A stretch of DNA of 49,909 nucleotides, from the NCBI GenBank assembly GCA_015680685.1, contig MNCI01008363.1, positions 97,300 through 147,208 on the forward strand, in the 5' to 3' direction. Source of the stretch: Gnetum montanum (lineage: Eukaryota > Streptophyta > Gnetopsida > Gnetales > Gnetaceae). Below, piece after piece: positions 45,525-49,909 of this stretch; position 1 is the first letter of the stretch; each line of letters begins with the position of its first letter. The notes below the pieces were generated by a model. It ran no database searches. It saw nothing but the letters and a program-made list of their open reading frames with translations, and was not told where the DNA came from. The translations under genes and the position numbers were made by a program.

Positions 45525-46250
45525 CCCAACTATGCTCCCCACTATGCTGATGGGGTCGAGTGTAGTTAGAATTTTGGGTAAGAGGAGGTGCAAGAGAGAG
45601 AAATATTCTACTAACTACACTCACCAAGGATGCGTTGACTACATTGGTGTATTGTTGCTATGCTGTGGAGGCCACAAAAGGCTATTTTGGCTAACTATGC
45701 TCTCCATTGAGGGCTAACTACACTTTGGATAGTGGAGAATGTAGTCTTGGGACGTAGAAAAATTTTGCAAAAAAAATTGCTTCCTACTGACTACACTCTA
45801 GGGTAGGGAAGAGCGTAGTCTCAATGATGGTGGAATCCAGGCTTTTTGGAAAACTACACTCCCAACGAGAAGCTAACTATGCTCCCAACTAGGGGTGAGC
45901 GTAGTTTGAGACTTGCCAAAACTTTTGAAAAGCTACCTTTTTGCTGACTATGATCTCCACTGTAGGTTGACTACACTGCAAGGTAGTGGAGAGCATAGTC
46001 TCATCACTTAGAGAAAATTGCAAAAAAATGGGTTTGTGCTAACTATGCTCTCCATGAGAGGCTGATTATGCTTTGTGACAATGGAGTATGTAGTCCCAGC
46101 ACTAAGAAAAATTTGGAATGATTGGCTTTGTGTTGACACTTAGAAAAAATTGCAAACCTAGCCTTCATGTTGACTACGCTCTCCATAAGAGGCTAACTAC
46201 GCTTTGAGGCAATGGAGAGTGTAGTCTCAACACTTAGAAAAATTTGCAAT
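45525..46250. repeat. Degenerate tandem array of hairpin-forming units
   Basis: At least six units begin CTAACTATGCTCTCC or a close variant at about 45691, 45788, 45871, 45943, 46039 and 46171 (spacing about 70-130 bp), with weaker units before. In each, ACTACGCTCTCCAT is followed 25-35 bases later by its near complement ATGGAGAGTGTAGT, then CACTTAGAAAAATTTGCAA. The best pair is 46172-46186 with 46212-46226 (15-bp arms, one mismatch). No coding potential. Confidence 0.8.
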
Positions 46251-47240
46251 CGGGATGCCATAGTCTAGATTTGGTGGTTTCATTGGTCACTCTTTGTTGA
46301 CGTCTAGAGGAGCAGCCTGAGAGACATTGACAAAGAACAACAAAACACCACAGCAAGCTTGGTGAGATCAGATGTCGCTACACCATGCTCAAGAGTGCTA
46401 TGGATAGTGGTATGCTAGATTGTAGGTGGAAAGTGAGAGAAGGCATAGGCGATGTGCTAGGGATAAAAATGGGAAGGTAGGGTGCAAGCAGGGATATTGT
46501 GATGCAAAAACCTCATGGCTAATGGTGGCCATGGCACCAGAGTGATTTTCCCTTGAAGCATTAACCTCTTATCAAGGTGCTTGTAAGAGAGTCAAGGTGT
46601 AGATTTAGGACTAGACCGATTGCAAAATTATAGCACTGTTTGGGTGCATGGGGACTTGCTCTATCCATTTTGTTTCTTTTTTTTTTCTTTGCTTTTTTCT
46701 TTTATGTTGCAAGGTGAACCTTCTTTGGGCTCTGCACATTACTAAATGCTTGCTATGAGGTGCTTCTTATCAAGTGTATTGCATGTCACTAGATGAGATT
46801 TGCTTTTCTATTTGCAAAATTGTGTTGTGTCTGTATGATAAGTGTTTCCTCCCTAGGATGACTTATATTACATCCACATGGGCTTTGATTAGCTAACAAA
46901 GGCTTCCTACAAGATGATCTATGTTATGTCCACCTTGGGAAGCTTGGTGTTTGATGAGACATGTGAAGCGGATTCTGTGTGGTCACAACACATGAGCATC
47001 TAGGAGGGTTTGTAATCTTGGCTATGCTGGGAGTGAAAGGGTATTGGAATGTAGGAGGGGATGTGGGTAGGCTATAATGGAATAGGGGATGTGCATTCTT
47101 GAGAGGCTTTGCTAGTCTAATCGTGCACATCTGAGTGTTGTGGTGACCTACTGCTACGATGAGATGTTCCTTTGCATGATGACCTAGGGCTTCATCCTGC
47201 AAACACAACTTGGAAAAGACAAGAGAACCACACTGAACAA
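46251..47240. other. Unassigned DNA between arrays
   Basis: No recognised gene. The longest frame is minus-strand 46924-47289, without domain similarity. A T-rich stretch lies at 46666-46705. Confidence 0.45.
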
Positions 47241-47269
47241 AAGAAATGCCAAAAAGATTGCAAGGGTGA

Positions 47270-47698
47270 AGATTTTGCAAGTTCTCCAAAGGCTATGCTT
47301 GTTGCAGGTGCTCAAAAAGTAAGTAAAAGTGTGGGGGGAAAAGATGTTGCAAGTGCTCCAAAGGTCGTGGTCATGGCAAGAGCTAAAAAAACCAGCAAAA
47401 TGTCAAGGGGCCAAGATGCTATAAGTGCTCCAAAGGCTACGCTCATGGAAAAGCTCAAAAAACCACTAAAATGATGGGGGGGCCAAGATGCTACAAGTGT
47501 TCCAAAGTTTGCATTGATGATAAGTGCTCAAAAATCCAGTAAAATAGTGGGGGACCAAGATGCTGCGAGTTCTCCAAAGGCTACACCAGTGAAAAGTGCT
47601 CCATTCTAAAGCTACAACATGCCTGCCTGTGTGGTATAGAAGGGAAGCCAAGTTTATGCTCACTCACTTGCTTGCCAGAGGATGGAAGGAATTATTAG
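47270..47698 (+). repeat. Five ~72-bp tandem units encoding CxxC motifs
   Basis: The unit contains AGATGCTACAAGTGCTCCAA and GGGGGGCCAAG. In the frame starting 47270 each unit reads like GGPRCYKCSKGYAHGK: RFCKFSKGYACCRC, RCCKCSKGRGHGK, RCYKCSKGYAHGK, RCYKCSKVCIDDKC, RCCEFSKGYTSEKC. A Cys-rich end (ACLCGIEGKPSLCSLTC) follows and a TAG at 47696. Three internal stops interrupt it. A different frame gives the open 47172-47474 piece without the Cys pattern. It could be a decayed Cys-repeat gene or a non-coding satellite whose repeats create the pattern. Confidence 0.6.
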
Positions 47699-47699
47699 T

Positions 47700-48200
47700 G
47701 GCTAACCACAAACCTAGTTTAAGGTCTTGGTAAACCATGGCCTTACTAGTTTAAAGTCCTAGTAGACTGTGAACCTAGTTTAAGGTCTTGGCATACCATG
47801 CTATTATAGTTTATAGTCCTAGAGGATGTATTATGCTAGTTTAACATCGTGATCCAAGGACAAATGCTATGCCAATTTAACATCATAGGAAATGAATGCT
47901 ATGTCAATTTAGTGTTATAGTGGATAAATTCTATGCTAGTTTAGCATCATAGCAGATGAGCTACTGTGCCAGTTTAGCATCATAGCTAATGAATTCTATG
48001 CTAGTTTAGCGTCATAGCAAATGAGTGTTGTACCACTTTATAATCATAGTAGACTACTATGCTAGTTTTAGCATCGTAGTGAACAAGCTATTGTGCCAAT
48101 TTAGTGTCGTAGTGGACAAGTGCTATGCTAGTTTATAGTTATAGCATACTACTATGCCATGTTTAGCATCATAGTGGACGAGTGCTTACCTTGCTTCAGT
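47700..48200. repeat. Degenerate short-unit array: GCTAGTTTAGCATCATAG type
   Basis: More than ten units of about 35-45 bp, each with CTATGCTAGTTTAGCATCATAG-like sequence and a variable GTGGATGAGT spacer. The first units use CTAGTTTAAGGTCTTGG, linking this array to the next one. No coding potential. Confidence 0.85.
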
Positions 48201-48279
48201 GATGTGCATTACTGCACGCTAAATGCAATATGGCTTCAAGTGTGACGTACGATGATTTTATTGCATTTTCTATGAGTAT

Positions 48280-49320
48280 ACAAGTTTGGGCCATTGCAAG
48301 CCATAGCAAGTCTATTATTAGTTCAAAGCCTTGATGGGCCCAATGCTAGTTTAAGGCCATAGTTAGCCAATGCTAGTTTTTGGTCATTTTGGTCCACAAT
48401 AATAGTTGTAGATCATTCTAGGCCATTGCAGTAGTTTAAGGCCATTTCGGGCCCTTGTGTTGCCAATTTAAGGTCGTAGCAGGCCGTTGGCAATAGTTTA
48501 AGGCCATTCTAAGCCCTTGCGATAATTTAATGTCATTCCTAGCCACAACATTGGAATTGAACATGATAGTTTTAGGCCATTCCAGGCTAGGTGGTTTGCT
48601 AGTTTAAGGTCATTTCAAGCCATGATGATAGTTTAAGGTCATTCCAGGCCCTTGCATTGCTAGTTTAAGGCCATAGTGGGTCGTTGGGTTGTAGAATTAA
48701 AGGTGATAGTTTTAGGCCATTCCATATAGTTGCAATAGTTTAAGGACATTCCAAGTTATTGTAGTAGTTTAAGGCTATTCTAGGCTATTGTGATTGTTTA
48801 AATACGATAGTTTTAGGCCATTCCAAGCTGTGGCATTAAAAGTAAAAGTGTTGCCAATTTTAGGCTGTAGTTGGATGTGGATTGCTAGTCTAGGACCATC
48901 GCATGCTACAACGTTACTAATTCAAGGTCATGGTGTACTGCATGGATAGAATTAAAAGTGATAATTTTAGGCTATTTCAGGCCGTAGCATTGGAAGTAAA
49001 AGCATTGCTAGTTTTAGGTTGTAGTAGGCCATTGCTGCTAGTTTAAAGCCATTTCAGGCCACAGTGATAGTTAAAGGTCATTCTAGGCCACTGCAAAGGG
49101 ATTAAAGGTAGTAGTTTTAGGTTATTCTAGGATGTGGATTGCTAGTTTAGGGTCATCCCAAGCTGCAACATTGCCAATTTAAGGCCATGGGGGGCCACAA
49201 GGATAGTTTTAGGCCATTTTGGGCCACCTCAATGGGGATCAAGGGTGATAGTTTAAGGCTATTTTAGGCTGCAACATTGCCAGTTTAAGGCTCTGGTGGG
49301 CTATGTATTGCTATCTCTCT
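48280..49320. repeat. Degenerate short-unit array: AGTTTAAGGCCATTCCAGGCC type
   Basis: About 25 units of 30-50 bp built on GCTAGTTTAAGGCCATTCCA followed by GGCC and a TTGC-type spacer. Each full unit holds two GGCC sites. Higher-order pairs with TAGTTTTAGGCCATTCC recur. Related to the neighbouring array by the shared GCTAGTTTA core. Confidence 0.85.
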
Positions 49321-49909
49321 TTTCGTTATTTTGGCTTTTATGATTTTTGTGCATTCTAATGGTTTTTTTAATAACTACAAAAGTATGAACTAACCACATA
49401 AGTGCATAAAATAAGTAGATGAATGCGTAAATAAAGTAAATAAATGTGTAAGAAAAATGAAATGATGCGTAATCTAAGTGTTGGCGACCGTTTGGGATGC
49501 GACCGCCGACGAGTGTCCTCGAACAGGATTTAGGTGCCTGCTGGTCTCTGGCAACACTAAGGCCCAGATACCTCCAAATAACTCAGTAGTTAATGTGAGT
49601 ATGTGTGTGTGCTGTTGCGGCGTGCGGTTGTGAGAAATGTGATAATTTTGTTGTGTGTGAACTACAAATGACTTACTTTAAAAAGATTCAGCCAACTTTG
49701 CCAAGTACTGTGAGTTGTTGAAAATTTCCTATTTTGTTCAAACTACCTAGTCTACGCGGTCCCTATAATACCTGCTTGTAACAAATAAAATTTTTCATAA
49801 ACATTTGAGCACAACTCTGCAAATCTACTCCTAATTTTCCCCAGAGAGAGATATATAGTTCCACAAGAAAACTAGAAATAGAGCAAGATTCAAAGGAAAT
49901 AGACAGAAA
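49321..49909. other. Unassigned right end
   Basis: AT-rich stretch with loose ATGCGTAA repeats (49380-49480), then an abrupt GC-rich block (GGCGACCGTTTGGGATGCG, 49485-49560), then AT-rich DNA. The sharp change suggests a different repeat element begins near 49480, but no terminus is identifiable. Confidence 0.4.

Noticed and set aside
47700-49320. Possible CRISPR-like repeat-spacer layout
   Set aside because: Units are degenerate, spacing is irregular, spacers are not unique, and the surroundings are plant nuclear DNA.

Overview
The window looks like nuclear DNA of a seed plant. It holds one intact, well-spaced gene in a sea of old LTR retrotransposons. Low gene density, AT-rich decayed transposons, GT-AG introns, tRNA-Asp-primed Ty3/gypsy elements and a plant-only methyltransferase family all support a plant. 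The amount of old, decayed retrotransposon sequence suggests a large genome such as a gymnosperm, but that is inference. Two assembly gaps are present (2 N at 2125-2126; 164 N at 26900-27063).

Layout. 1-2124: inverted, truncated copy (copy A) of an LTR element with tRNA-Asp primer site, cut at the first gap. 2127-8520: AT-rich relic DNA with a decayed gypsy gag/protease trace and a clear RTE-type LINE endonuclease relic, both on the minus strand. 10712-13451 (minus): a complete four-exon SABATH-family carboxyl methyltransferase gene (398 aa). Its core promoter (13527-13757) is a tandem array in which a TATA box occurs four times and TGACG motifs occur between the copies. 15092-22216 (plus): copy B, a structurally complete 7.1-kb LTR element with perfect TAGTT target duplications. 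It carries gag and protease but no reverse transcriptase, RNase H or integrase, so it is a non-autonomous element. 22222-23498: spacer with a 48-bp-arm foldback and a decayed minus-strand LTR of the copy B family. 23499-36183 (minus): a 12.7-kb gypsy element (E) with both LTRs and relics of gag, protease, RT, RNase H and integrase. A LINE ORF1-like relic and the large gap lie in its 3' half. 38900-42690 (plus): gag/protease relic of another gypsy element (D). 42699-44790 (plus): copy C of the copy B family, with a deletion that joins mid-LTR to gag. 44790-49909: non-coding DNA with four successive degenerate tandem arrays: hairpin units, a cysteine-pair-coding unit, and two related short-unit arrays.

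How it fits together. The SABATH gene is the only gene I would expect to be functional. Copies A, B, C and the relic at 22950-23345 are one element family, while E belongs to a different family that still shows pol domains. An E-like relative is the kind of element that could supply enzymes in trans to B. The most interesting non-transposon observations are the repeated core promoter of the methyltransferase gene and the stacked tandem arrays at the right end.
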